From Monilinia fructicola (Eukaryota > Ascomycota > Leotiomycetes > Helotiales > Sclerotiniaceae), in the NCBI GenBank assembly GCA_008692225.1, contig VICG01000007.1, forward strand, positions 717,501 to 781,500: 64,000 nt of DNA, in the 5' to 3' direction. Under the pieces are notes generated by a model, which did no database searches, was not told where the DNA came from, and worked only from the letters and a program-made list of their open reading frames with translations. Shown here piece after piece: positions 24,034 through 35,912 of this stretch (the stretch's first letter is position 1; each line of letters begins with the position of its first letter). The position numbers and the translations under genes were made by a program.

Positions 24034-26017
24034 ATGTCCAACCGGTATTATAAGCACGTAGACCTCGATCCTACAAAGCTCGATGCAATCCGACTCTTGA
24101 TAATTGCACCAGATAAACCTGGGTCAATCATCCGCTGTAGCCTTATCCACACAACATTGAGAGAATGCCGTATGGATATATATCACAGCTATACTGCACT
24201 ATCTTACGTATGGGGTAGCCCAATTGCTAGTCAACACATTGTCGTGAATGGTGAGGCATTCCCCATAGCCGCCAACCTTGCTGAGGTGTTGAAAGATCTG
24301 CGCGATGCCGAAGCTCCTATTCGGTTATAGATGGATGCAGTTTGTATCAACCAAAGAAGTAAATCAGAACGGGGCCATCAAGTTGGCTTAATGAAAGAGA
24401 TGTACAGCTATGCGCATCAAGCTGTGATTCATCTTGGATCCTGCACAGCTCGAGCAAGGCATTTATTTCAGGATCTGGATCGGGATTCGACGATCACATT
24501 ATCGAAAAAAAATTCGTTGCGGCCCGAGACATTCTTTCGCATCCATGGTTCACCAGAGTTTGGGTTTATCAAGAGCTGGTTCTGGCGAAGGAGGTTTTTG
24601 TACAGATTGGTCGAATAAGGCTCCTGTGAAGTTTCTTTCACCAAGTTTTACTGCCTGTATCTATGGAAGAGGACGAGAACGATGATGAAAAGCACTCCGT
24701 TGTTACGAAACTGGAAAACAGTTCAGCCTCTTATGGAGAACCTACTGAACTTGAAGGGGGTGTGTCCACTTATCTGAAACACCTACCGACCATGAATGAA
24801 GCAAGCTTGGAGTATCAACGGAGTTTAGTTGGTGTGGGAGACCCAGCGTCACTCACGAGCATCTTAAGTTCCCGACGAGGAGCAGGGGTTTCAGATCAGA
24901 AAGACATCATTTAATTACAGCCATTTAGCTGTAGCTGGTCTTGCTTCTATGGAAAAATTCTGCGTTGATTACACGAAAAGCGTGGATGACGTCTGTACCC
25001 ATGCAGCTCGTTTTATAGCCACTGTTTCCTGTGAAGCTCCCCGATCTATACTTCTTCTTGGAGAGCTGTTTTATCAATGCGAAGCTAAACATCTGTCCCT
25101 GCGGAGAAAAAATCTTCCAAGTTGTTTATCGGACTGGACAATTGCTAGAGATATTCTTCCGAATATTCGTTGGCTGGATATTGGACTTAACAATCAACTT
25201 GAATACCCAATTTCTAACTCAGAATACCAGATGTTTCTTCCAGACTTTCGTATCATAAATCAGATGGTCGATGACAAGGTTTCGTCATTTTGTTATGATG
25301 GCTACCACTACTCTAGAGTGGAATCTATTGACGAGACAATCCGGCCGATATTCTTGGACAATGGCTGGGACCAGGCCGTCCGAAGAGCGAACGATCTTAT
25401 CATGGAATTTTGGGAGACCACACCTTGGTACAGCGACAAATCGAGCAATGACCAGTATTTACCCATAACTCGAGCTATCAAACTTGCATGGGAGAAATTG
25501 GGTGTTGCAGATATATTCGGAGCTTTTGCTCATGATTGGAAAATCAAGAGAGAGGAATGCACGGAACTCAAATGTCTTCTCAAGCTCTTCCATAGCAAAT
25601 AGCAAAAAGATTAAGCCTACCAAAACCGAATTTTGGAAACAGATGGCAAAGCAAAAATACCTTTTTACAGCTTTACCAGTTATGTCGATATTCAAGATGA
25701 CCAATGAGATCCTTGCCAATACCTCTCCAGCCTGGTTTAGTTCAGGGTGCGTAGGAATTGTCCCGACATCTACAACGCGGGGAGACTTCATAATCAGGCT
25801 CCGGGAAAGGCACAGTCCTGATCAACCAGCATGTTGCTTGGTCTTCCGGCCGATGCTAGGCCATAGAGATAATTTGTTCGATAGAAAAGTTATGTCGACA
25901 CTAGGCATATCCAATCATTATGATTCTCGTTGTAGAGGCATATATCCTGATATTATAACCTTACATCACGCTGTATATGTTGGCCAAGGATGGATTGACG
26001 GGATGGCTCATCTCTAA
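24034..26017 (+). pseudogene. HET-domain (heterokaryon incompatibility) gene, broken
   Basis: From ATG 24034 the frame shows HET-domain blocks in order: YTALSYVWGSP, VVNGEAFPIAANL, then DAVCINQRS...ERGHQVGLMKEMY, and then, one frame over, HPWFTRVWVYQELVLAKEV. Further on come GVSDQKDII, HLAVAGLASMEKF, a long C-terminal part, and near 25770 GDFIIRLRERHSPDQPAC. The Trp normally before the IDAVCINQ block is TAG at 24328-24330 (TGG to TAG). The frame is also lost at the A8 run at 24505-24512, near 24912 (four extra bases) and near 25600. HET proteins trigger cell death when unlike strains fuse. With a nonsense change plus several shifts this copy is very likely dead. Confidence 0.85.
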
Positions 26018-26400
26018 AATGGGTGTCATAATGGGTACAAACATTATTCACCAACTGCCACCCTTACCAACATCCATCAACAATAGTTCTGTCTGGTCGG
26101 TTCACTTGCGTCTCCTTAGCCATCTCATGCAAGATATACATGGGAAATGGTCCATTTAGATGATCATGTTGTTCTGCCATGTCGAACTACCTTGGTAGTC
26201 TTACAGGTTCCAAGTTCCAACCATCCAAAAAGAAGCTTCCCCCCACATCTCCACCACCCCACCAGCCCTATAATCTGCCCACCCGCTCTCCAAAAGAGCA
26301 AAAGACTACCTTCCGTAAGGAAAAAGGAAGTACAAAAGGAAAGGGAACCCTTGGATCTCAGCTTCAAACTGAGTATGGAAGGAAGAATGTTCGTGAAAGA

Positions 26401-26472
26401 ACCTTCTAATAGGAATCGAACCAATATCTCCGGAATCAAAATCCGACGTGCTAACCATTACACCATAGAAGG
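26401..26472 (-). tRNA. tRNA-Gln (UUG) with an unusual acceptor end
   Basis: On the minus strand: acceptor CCTTCTA pairs with TAGAAGG, discriminator T, D arm GTGTAATGGTTAGCAC, anticodon stem TCGGA/TCCGG with loop TTTTGAT (anticodon TTG). The T arm is ATTGG-TTCGATT-CCTAT, with one T-T mismatch. Length 72. Eukaryotic tRNA-Gln normally starts with G1-C72 and G2-C71; here both pairs are flipped to C-G. It may be a functional isotype variant, a decayed copy or a misread isotype. Confidence 0.75.
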
Positions 26473-27346
26473 GTTACCATTGTATTTTGTGTCCAAGGTC
26501 TCGATTTTTTAAGAATATAATTAAGCGGGAAATTGAAGATCGATGAAGGGGGAATCAAGAGCTTCTTGGGAATCTCGAGTATGATATTACACCTCTATCG
26601 CAGAGACAACGAGATAGATTATCCATCTAGATCTCCGTGCTTGCTTTTCAGGAAAAACTACGCCTCCATCTCTCCATCTCGTCGTTTACTACAACTCCAT
26701 AAATCACCTGAAAACATGTTTATATGAACTTCTCATCTTGTCCAGCCGAACCTCGAGAATGACTCCGTGTCTACATATTTCGTCCCTAAATCAATACAGA
26801 GGTTCTCAATTCCTTACTATATATACAAATGTGATTCTGTAAATAAGATATCCGCCGTTCAAATTATTGGAGCGGACAAAGCAATCTTGTGTAGATCATC
26901 TGTATGAGATAGTTTCACGGGAACCAATAACCAATGACAGAAACGGCTTTCCAGGATTAAGGTTACGACAAGAGGGGGATCCCGTAACAAGGGCAAAGAT
27001 ACCAATGGTCACTAGGAAATATACGTGATGATGAGGATTTGCGAGCACTGTGAGCTTCCGAGTTATGTAGATCTTCAACTCATTCGCGCTCAAGGCATCC
27101 CTTGGCAATTTTGATTCTTCCATTCCGTTCGTACAAGAAAAGGATGAGCCGGATTGCCAAGTTGATATGATATACCACCAACTCTCAATTCTCACAGCAA
27201 AAGTAGTTTGACAAAACAAAATCTCCTATTCGACTTCGCCTTAAAGGTACCAGCAGCAGCAAAGCAAAGCAAACCATAGAGCATTCCCCTAACCCCAATT
27301 TGAAGCCCCGTTGTCAATGATCTTCAGTCCTCAATCCTCTGAACCA
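26473..27346. other. Non-coding spacer
   Basis: No supported gene. The minus-strand frame at 26896-27219 has no family features. Confidence 0.6.
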
Positions 27347-28830
27347 TTTGTTGCTCATCTCATCATCCTCAAACCTGTTTTTCAGGGGTATCTTTCCCTA
27401 AGCTTCCCAAGCATCGTCACCGGCGTCATTATCTTTGACACAAATTCCAAGGAAATTGTATCTCAGATGTGCAACAAGCGAAGACTCCAACATCATCGCC
27501 AGACAAAATACCAAGGCAATCAATTCAGACATGCAACAAGCGAAGATTCTATCCTCATCTCCAGACAAAATACCAAGGTAATCAATTTAGATATGCAACA
27601 AAGTGCAAAGAATGTGGCAGGTGAGTGGGATTGCACACCATTGCGTTGTGGATATAGACCCCATGCATAGCAGACCCTCCACGAAAACTCAGAAACATCA
27701 TAGAACATTTCAGCGATCGAATCAACGTGGCAGTTCTAGAAGCTTTCAATAGTATATCTTGCCATTCTGATGCTTGATGATATATTCTCGGTATTCAAAA
27801 TTCCATCGTTATGCTGCTCACCTCGCCGTCAAACCTGCTTTTTTGGATCCAAAACACTCCCCATACACATTCAATACAACCAACATCATTACCATCATTA
27901 CCATCATCAGCATGATGAATTGCAGACCAAAAATCAAGGAAACGACATGAGACATGCAACAAAAGATAACTACTGTGGCGAAGATAACTCCATATTCTGA
28001 AGGCTAAACAATTTGGAGCAAAATCTCCGGGCTGCAGATTGAAAATGTCACACACCCACTACCACAAAAGAGTGAAAGACAGAGTTCTAGAAGGAAAGAA
28101 CATTTTTCCACTGTCGATCGCCCGAGTCCATCTGATTTTGTTGCTCGTCTCATCAGATTCAAACCTGTTTTTTTACCAGCATGAAAATCGATACCTAGGT
28201 ACTTGACCCTTTCGCTGACTGTCATCGCCATCCGCACTGGTTCATGATTAGAAACATCAACAATGATCAGCACCAGCCACCAGGAACCCCTAAGCACCCC
28301 TCCAATACAAGGAAGTTTCCCCGCAGACAAGCAACAAAATATTCCTTCCCACAGCAACACGACTCCTCTCTCTCGAAAGAAAAAAAACAGGGAAGCGCAG
28401 TCTCAGAAGATTAACAAAATGTTCTTCACTCCTTGAGCACGACTGCTCGTCTTTCCCAAAATCAAGGAAATAAAGTTTGAGGCAAGCAACCAAAAAGTCT
28501 TGCTCTGCCAAATTTCATCGAATGCGAACGTCAAAGGAAAAACAAGGAAATCCCATCGCAGACGAGCATCAAAAAACTTTCCATTTCCCCAAAAGATGAC
28601 TTCTTCGCACTAAAAAGCAAGGAAATGAATCTCTAGACAGGCAACCAAACACCCACGACTCTTCCTTCCCTCAAAGTGACTTCTCGCGCCCCCCTCCCCT
28701 CCCCGCCTTCCCCTCCCAAAAATCAAGGAAGCAAACCTCGAGATGAGCAACACGAGCATTGTTCCTCCTCGCTCCATCTAATCGCACCTCCAAAGCAAGG
28801 AAATAAATCTGCCAACGAGCAATCCAAACG
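27347..28830. repeat. Array of a ~33 bp interspersed motif with inverted partner motifs
   Basis: Ten copies of a diverged motif, roughly YCAAGGAAAT-n-AATCTC-n-AGACGAGCAACMAAA, start near 27447, 27511, 27573, 27934, 28305, 28462, 28542, 28617, 28722 and 28795. Start-to-start spacing is about 62-105 bp within the clusters and up to about 370 bp between them. Three copies of a second motif, TTTGTTGCTCGTCTCATCA-n-TCAAACCTGTTTTT, start near 27347, 27810 and 28137; their first half is the complement of the end of motif one. Spacers of the later copies share pyrimidine-rich GACTNCTCN DNA. No long protein frame follows the repeats. Confidence 0.75.
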
Positions 28831-31800
28831 ATTGCAACCACAGCCGCCTCCAAGCAAACGAGGCTCAAAATATCTACATGCGGGCGTGGTCTTAGCGGTG
28901 GCTGAACGGGAGTATGCCGTGCATGACATGAACCAACCTTAAACGAAATCTTGATTTTGGTCTTTGCATCATCATTCCACCATGGTGGTCGATGATTGGT
29001 TGATAAGGATCGATGTTTTTGGTATAAGAAGGAGAGCGATATCCTCTTGGTCCTAGATTGAGGAAGTTTTGGACCTTGATTATCTTTTCGGTATGCAAAT
29101 CCATCCGTTTTCCATCACGTTGCGATGAAAATCGTCTTCCCATGGTGCTTGTGCTACGCGACTCATCCTTTTCATCAGTTCTAGACCACAATGACTATAT
29201 CATAAAATCCAGGAACCCAGATTTCTAAGGATTCTTGGATATTTATGACCAAGGCAGAAAGCCTGTTGGACGGCTTACAGTACTATCCCCGATCGGATAG
29301 GAAACTTATCCGATAATTATCCGATCGGGTATCTACTCGATCGGACTTCTAAGATTGGCAACTCCGACTTGTATCTGGGAGCTTGCATATGTTTTCAAAT
29401 GCATTCAGTGCCAGTACAAATCATATAACTAAGCGCCGGAACCTGGAGTGTCTTTGATTGATGATTATCCCCCCGCCTACGATACTAATGTTGGGGTTTC
29501 AGTCGTTGGAGAATTAATTGCGTGAGAATATTGGAGAAAGGAGAAAAAGTGAGGGCCGTGTCGAGATGATGCTGTTGAACGGTTTGTCAATGTCTCTTGC
29601 GTTAGCCAATGGCTGCTCTGTACATCCAGCTATCTCACACGTAGTCGGCATCGATCTCATCAGAGCACCAGCTGGTCTTAACGCGGCCAGTTTCTCGGTC
29701 AAATGTTGAATCAGATACTCGTGCCGCCACAACACAGTCCTAGAGTCGGGTACTGTAAAATGGGTGGACCCAAGCTTCGCTTGCTCCCCAGTTGCGGAAC
29801 TTTGGGCCACACGAGAAATGCCATATGGAGCAAACCGGATTCTTCCTCCCACCGTGATGCTGTTTTCCTCGCCCCCCGCCTCTCCACTATTTTACTGACA
29901 TCGGAACAAGCGGGACGCAGTACATGCTGCCTTCGCGAAGTTTCTTGTTTTCTTAGCATCTGCACGATGATGCAAACTCGGTACCGATTGCAAGGCACGG
30001 CAAGGCCTACTAAGTTGTGAACAAGCACAGGAATCCCTCCCATTCAATATAGTATAACAGACAATATGGTAACATGTGCTTGCTATCTACGTTACTGACT
30101 CTGCACGCTCTGGAGTACACCTAAGGCCACCTTATAGATTGCGGTGGTTGAGATGTAAACGCTGTGAGGTGTGATTTGCTGTTACTTTTGACTGAAAGAA
30201 TTGAAACGCAGGTTATCGTAGACTAGGATTAGCTCCCCCACTAGACCCACCCACTCCCATCACTACTGTACTCGTGCAGTTCCAACACCAAGAAGGAGGT
30301 TGGAGGTGAGGTGGTACTGTAGTTGGCGGGGGGGCAAGTGGGAGGTGGGCCTGCAGGCCTACGCTTCCCCGATTGCAGAATACAGTCAAGACTCAAGAGT
30401 CAAGACACGGGCCTCTAACAGCCAAGAGTCGTCTATCTGGGCCATTGCGAACAGTGAGGAAAAGACGCTGCAAACCACGACATACACAGTACAAGTTACA
30501 ACGGAGGCTTGAAGAAGCTTTTTTATTTCTCACTGCCAACCCGGCCGATGATGCTTGTGTAAGTTCATGCCGAGTTTGAGGCTGACTCAATACAGAACAA
30601 GCCATAATGATTAACTTGAACCCGCATCTAATCCATCTATGTTGATATCAATGGCCAACCTCAGTAACACGCAGCTTCATCGCGACGCTTTGAAAACGTA
30701 CAGTACAGTACAGTACAGTACAGTACAAGATAACGTATCACGCAAACATTCCCTCCCCATACCCCATTAATATACCCACAGTGGTTTGTTTGCCCGCACG
30801 CACAAAACTGGATCGAGATCACTCTAAGGATGCCGATCGACATCGGTGTCGGTGAGGTGAATCAGAAAACACAAGGCCAATAGAGCGAGGGCACTGCTTG
30901 GGTAAGTCAAGTCGCCATCAACTTACCATCTTACCCTTTTACGTAAAGTATAATTCTCGAAAGTTAGTTAGTTTGCCTCGCCGACTCACGTACAGAGGAC
31001 GGGACGGATTTATAGCCCTCCGCTGGAATCGTGGGATCAATAATTTCATGTTGGTTCAATCTTGTTGTTGGTGCTAAGAAGCCATTAAACTGAGAAGAAG
31101 AAGAAGAGTTCACTCGGATTGCGTGTCTCAATTTGATAGAGATTTGTACCTAGTACCTAAGCAGGCTGTCTAATCTACTCGTGCCCTCGCGGCTGGCCCG
31201 TCTAGGTAAAAGGAGGAAGGATAACTCTAGTCGCGTCCTTCGTCAGTAGTTTCCAGCTAGTTGTTCCTTTGGATTGGATTTTTTTCATCAACTATGAAGC
31301 TAGCGTTATGAATCTTCGATTACATTATTAATATTGATTGGAAAAGTTTCCATAGCCCAATTGCAATTGGTTCTTACTCCAAAATCAAGCTGATGGAGTG
31401 GTTCTTACCCCGGGGGGTCCCCAACCGAAAAGTAAATAAGAAAGTTACAATGAGTGAAGGGGCCCTGCATATAAATACTACAAAATGACGTACCAAGTGG
31501 AAACCAGAAATGGACCTTTAAACAAATTTCACTGCTGCTTTATTTAGTCCATTCAACTTTTCCCATTCTTCTTGGTCTATTCTTCTCTTGTCCTATTACT
31601 CGAGAGTATAACTTTGGCTTGATTCCCTTAGATATTTTAACTTGAAATATCTTCATTAGTATTCCCAATTCATTTCTTAGAACGAGAAGAGAGTCGAAAA
31701 GTTTCAGAGTCTTTTAGATTCACTTCTTTGATCATTATCACTTGCTTCTGGTATTAATCACATCGTTTATCAGTTATATGATATCGTAATGTAAGTACAC

Positions 31801-31964
31801 CGGTGGTCTTATGATACGTTTCCTCACTAGAACTCTACGTTCCATATCAGCATTCTTCTCACACTTCCTTCGTACTCCTTCAAAGCTCCCAAGCTGCATC
31901 TTTCAAAGAGCTACTCATGGAGACTAACGATTGATCAATTAGTATCGAATAAGACACCATCAAG
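28831..31964. other. Non-coding spacer
   Basis: No gene is supported. Contents: a CGATCGG palindrome cluster (29288-29345), a slightly GC-richer stretch at 29500-30060 with opposing frames but no recognisable protein, (GTACA)n at 30698-30727, and the promoter/leader of the MFS gene (about 31400-31964). Confidence 0.6.
29288..29345. repeat. CGATCGG palindrome cluster
   Basis: CCCGATCGGATA at 29288-29299 is a perfect inverted repeat of TATCCGATCGGG at 29318-29329. The 18 bases between contain a further TTATCCGATAA half-site, and a third CTCGATCGGAC follows at 29337. Four CCGAT/ATCGG cores within 58 bases. Confidence 0.8.
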
Positions 31965-34040
31965 ATGGCGAACGGCACCCGCACGCCAGCTCTTAATGAG
32001 GGAAAACCTGCAGTCCAGGAATCGGAAACCTCTTCACAATATACCAAATACGATGAAAGACCTGGCCAAGAAGTCGAAAACATCGCATCCAGTCAACCCC
32101 AGCGTACAAATCGTGTGGCTCGTTTTCCATCCGGGGAAAACGACAATCCAGTAACAGACGTCAAAGAATCCGAAAAGATAGAAATCACCGAAGAAGATTG
32201 TTGGGAAGAATTAGGATATTCTTTCTCATCCTATAAGAAATGGCTGATTCTCTCTGTCATCTTCATGGTCCAGCTTTCCATGAATTTCAATACCAGTTTA
32301 TACTCCAATGCCATAGAAGGTATCACCCATGAATTTGACGTGAGTGCACAAGCTGCAAGATGCGGTGCTATGATCTTCTTGGTTCTGTATGCATTTGGAT
32401 GTGAGCTCTGGGCTCCCTGGTCGGAGGAGCTAGGTCGCAAACCTATCTTGCAAGCTTCTCTCTTCTTGGTCAACATTTTTCAGCTTCCAGTCGCAATTGC
32501 TCCCAACTTTGCGACTATCATGGTCGGTCGTGCCCTCGGTGGTCTTTCTTCAGCAGGTGGTTCCGTTACCTTGGGTATGATTGCCGACATGTGGGACGCA
32601 GATAATCAACAATATGCTGTTGCATTTGTAGTGTTCTCTTCTGTTGGTGGAAGTACTTTGGGCCCTATCATTGGTGGCTTCGTCGAAGCTAATTTGGCTT
32701 GGAGATGGAATATTTGGATTCAACTTATCTTTGGTGGAGTTGTACAGCTTCTACATTTGTTCCTTGTACCTGAAACGAGGACGACTCTCATGATGGATAA
32801 GATCGCAAAGAAGATGCGAAAGAGTGGCCAAAACCCAAATATCTACGGTCCAAACGAACTTACCCCATTCAAGGAACGATTTTCTATGAAGGAAACTCTG
32901 GTTACATTCGTCAGACCATTCAAGATGTTCCTAACCGAACCAATTGTTTTAACATTGAGTTTGTTGTCTGGATTTTCTGATGCACTTATCTTCATGTTTA
33001 TTCAATCATTTTCACTTGTCTACAAGCAATGGGGTTTTGGGACTGTTGAACTCGGTCTCACCTTCGTTCCAATTCTGATCGGGTACTTCATCGCTTGGTT
33101 TGCATTCATTCCTGCTATCAAACGAAATATCAAGCAACGCACAGCTAAGCCGGATGATGAGCACGCGCAGTTTGAATCCAGACTTTGGTTCTTGCTCTGG
33201 ACCGCACCATGCTTGCCAATCGGTATCATTGGATTTGCCTGGACATCCACTGGTCCACCAATCCACTGGATTGGTTCTTGTATCTTCGCAGGTGTAGTCG
33301 GTATTGCCAACTACAGTATCTATATGGCGACAATTGATTATATGATTTGTGCTTATGGACCATACTCAGCTTCTGCAACTGGAGGAAATGGATGGTCAAG
33401 AGATTTCTTGGCCGGTGTTTTGACCATTCCTGCTACTCCTTTCTTCCAGAGTATGTATTCTTCTCCCAATATTGATTCCTAGCGAAAGAGAGACTAACGT
33501 ATCTACTTAGATTTGTCAGCTGATTCATCTCGATCACTTGCTTATGCTTCGACAATTCTCGCATGTGTCGCCTTCATCCTGGTAATCGCTGTTTACGTCA
33601 TCTACTTCAACGGGCCCGCTCTTCGCAGACGCTCACCATTTGCCCAACAACTTTCCGACGCCAGGGCTGCTCACGAAGAGATCACTCACGAAAAAGAACA
33701 CCATCATGCTAGACAAGAAGCAGGCTTAGAAGCGGGAGCAGGAACGGGGGCAGGAACGGGAGCCAAGCTTTCACGAATGCCAACGGGAGCAAGAGCAAAG
33801 AGTTTCATTCGCACTCAACAGGATATTAGATTAAGGCAGAACACTGGAAGCAGACCGCACAGTACACACGAGAGAAGCAATCCAAACTCGAGGGCAAATT
33901 CTAGAGTTAACTCGAGAGTAAATTCGAGAGCAAACAGTCCAACTAGGAGGGAGATGGCGGATGCGCACAATGCGGCGGCAATTCAGGATGCGCTGAATCT
34001 TCAGCGCAACAGGCAGTTGAGTGATAGTGATATCGTTTAG
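31965..34040 (+). CDS. MFS transporter, DHA1 drug/polyamine-type (Tpo1/Flu1-like)
   Basis: Two exons, 31965-33450 and 33511-34040, with a 60 bp intron (GTATGT ... GACTAACG ... TTAG) joining FFQ-N-LSADSSRSLAYAS, giving 671 residues. A polar N-terminal region of about 90 residues is followed by twelve predicted membrane segments. Motif A-like text EELGRKP lies near residues 154-160 and the antiporter motif SVGGSTLGPIIGGF near 225-236, the mark of proton-coupled drug exporters. The hydrophilic central loop is at about residues 275-320. The C-terminal tail of about 130 residues is cytosolic and low in complexity: AGAGTGAGTGA, then NSRANSRVNSRVNSRANS. It probably exports polyamines or toxic organics at the plasma membrane; the substrate is not determinable. 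Frame is intact. The tail is longer than usual for DHA1 members. Confidence 0.92.
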
Positions 34041-35300
34041 AGGGGAGGTGATATGATGAACGGAACATGATGAGGGCTGGTTATGATACCCAGAATGGTG
34101 ATAATACGGATTGGGATTAGGTGCCCGGTGTTAACAACTTAACTTAATTGTATTTATAGTATGAGGAAGGGGTAAAGAGGTAGTGAAGAGGAGGATAGAA
34201 GAAAGAAAACTGTATAGAGACATAGATACCATAGATGACAGGAAAAAATAGAATAAACGAAGTTTGACGATTACTGTTTGTTTTGTATGTCAGGTACGTT
34301 CTGAGACGTAGAAATGAGGATTCTACTGTTCTGTTGATATATGCTTTCATTATAACAATGTGCTATAATGAATGGCTTAACACAGGCAATAAAGCTTTAG
34401 CTAGACAACCACAAGAATTCTTTTTAATTCGTCACATACTTAGAAGAGGAGAAGACGTGACTCTTCTTCTGAGCAAGATGATCAAAGAATATACTATAAT
34501 CAAGTCATCCAAATATAAAGACAAGATAACCCCGAAATTCCATTTGTGGAGAGTAGTAGTAGAATTCACATATGTATGCGATACTCGAGTAGAACTAATA
34601 CAAAACACTTCAGGAAAATGAAGAAGATAAACTGGCAATAGTTATTTATATCTTTATTCTCATCAGAATTATAAAATCGAATTAACTTTAATTGGATTTT
34701 ATATTATAAAACTGAGTATGCAAGAAATCCATGGATATATAGATATAAAATATACATTTAAGAACGAAAAGGAGAACGACGATGAGCATCCATGGACCAA
34801 CCAACATACAGTACGCGTTCGGATTGGATTATGTAATGCATGATTAAGGTTAAGGTTGACGACGCGACCTGGAAAACCCCGCGGGCATCTCATCGCATCG
34901 ATATCCCATTGGTAGATATATCATGAATTGAACATTAATCCTACAGAAACCTTCAACGGGGAGAAAAGGAAGACTGAGATTAAGGAAATACATTTCCTTG
35001 AGAAGTGTTAGCATTATCATCAAACACGGAACTCTTGACGTCTAAAAGTACGGTCGCTAGAAGAGGGACATTGCTTGCTGTGAGTAGACATAAATTTGTG
35101 AGAAAAGTTACGGAAAAGACTCTATTGGAGACGAGATTGAAAGGCATCATTGGCTCTGCCTACACTGCAGAATCAAATACAGTCGTCAAACCGCGAGCCC
35201 GGCACAAGCTGACCCAATACCCGCGAATACCTTGGATGAAGCCGTAGAACGGTAATCGGTCACGAATACAAACCCGTCATATACAAACACGAAAGGAACC
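34041..35300. other. Non-coding spacer
   Basis: AT-rich 3' flank of the MFS gene and promoter of the next gene. Short frames at 34283-34621 and 35005-35247 lack support. Confidence 0.6.
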
Positions 35301-35912
35301 ATGAAGAGCAACCATCCCGTGGGAAATAAAGCCCCCACCCCCTCAACCTCTCCCATCCTCTCCCAGATCAAACAAGCACAAACTACGCGCTCAGCCTCCA
35401 CGCACAAAACCTCCCCCCTCCCATCCTCATCCTCTAAAGCTTCCCCACAACAACACAAAGCTTCGTCTCTTAAATCTGTTCCGCTCAAATCTCTCAATCA
35501 ATCGATTACGTCGAGACTTACCGTACCGGCGGGCGCAAGACCATCGCTGGGAGGGGGAGAGAGGCCTCTGCCGAGCAATTATCAGAGCGTGGCGAGGAGG
35601 GTTACCATGACGATTGTCGCGTTGCCGATTTTGTTAGTCACTAGTTGGGTGCTTTGGGATAGGTGTGAGTCTTTCGGGTTTAATCTAGTTTGGGTGGTGG
35701 TGGAGAGGAAGGGGAGACAGAAGCGGAGACGGAGACGGGAGGGGAAAGGAAAGGAAAGGGAATGAATAGATATGGATACATGCTAATACTTATGCAACGA
35801 TACAGTAGTTCTAGGCGAGCAAAGAAAATCACTTATTCGCGAACCGCCCATCGTTCCGGGGCCACCAATGGCTGTCGAGATGGAGGCGGCGAGGAGGAAC
35901 GGAAAAGAATAA
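35301..35912 (+). CDS. Small single-membrane-segment protein of unknown function
   Basis: Two exons, 35301-35664 and 35806-35912, with a 141 bp intron (GTGAGT ... TGCTAAT ... ACAG), giving 156 residues. Reading without the splice gives a lysine/arginine/glutamate-rich tail from GA-rich intron DNA; with it, the membrane helix is followed by WDRLVLGEQRKSLIREPP and a short polar end (EMEAARRNGKE). The first 95 residues are Ser/Pro/Thr-rich and likely disordered. One hydrophobic helix spans about residues 102-120 (TIVALPILLVTSWVLW). Such a layout fits a small membrane-anchored organelle protein, but I do not recognise it and give no function. Confidence 0.75.

Noticed and set aside
27347..28830. 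CRISPR array
   Set aside because: Repeats are diverged, spacing is irregular and the genome is fungal; no Cas genes.
29514..30043. Opposing frames in a GC-richer stretch
   Set aside because: Frames on both strands overlap and none shows domain-like sequence.
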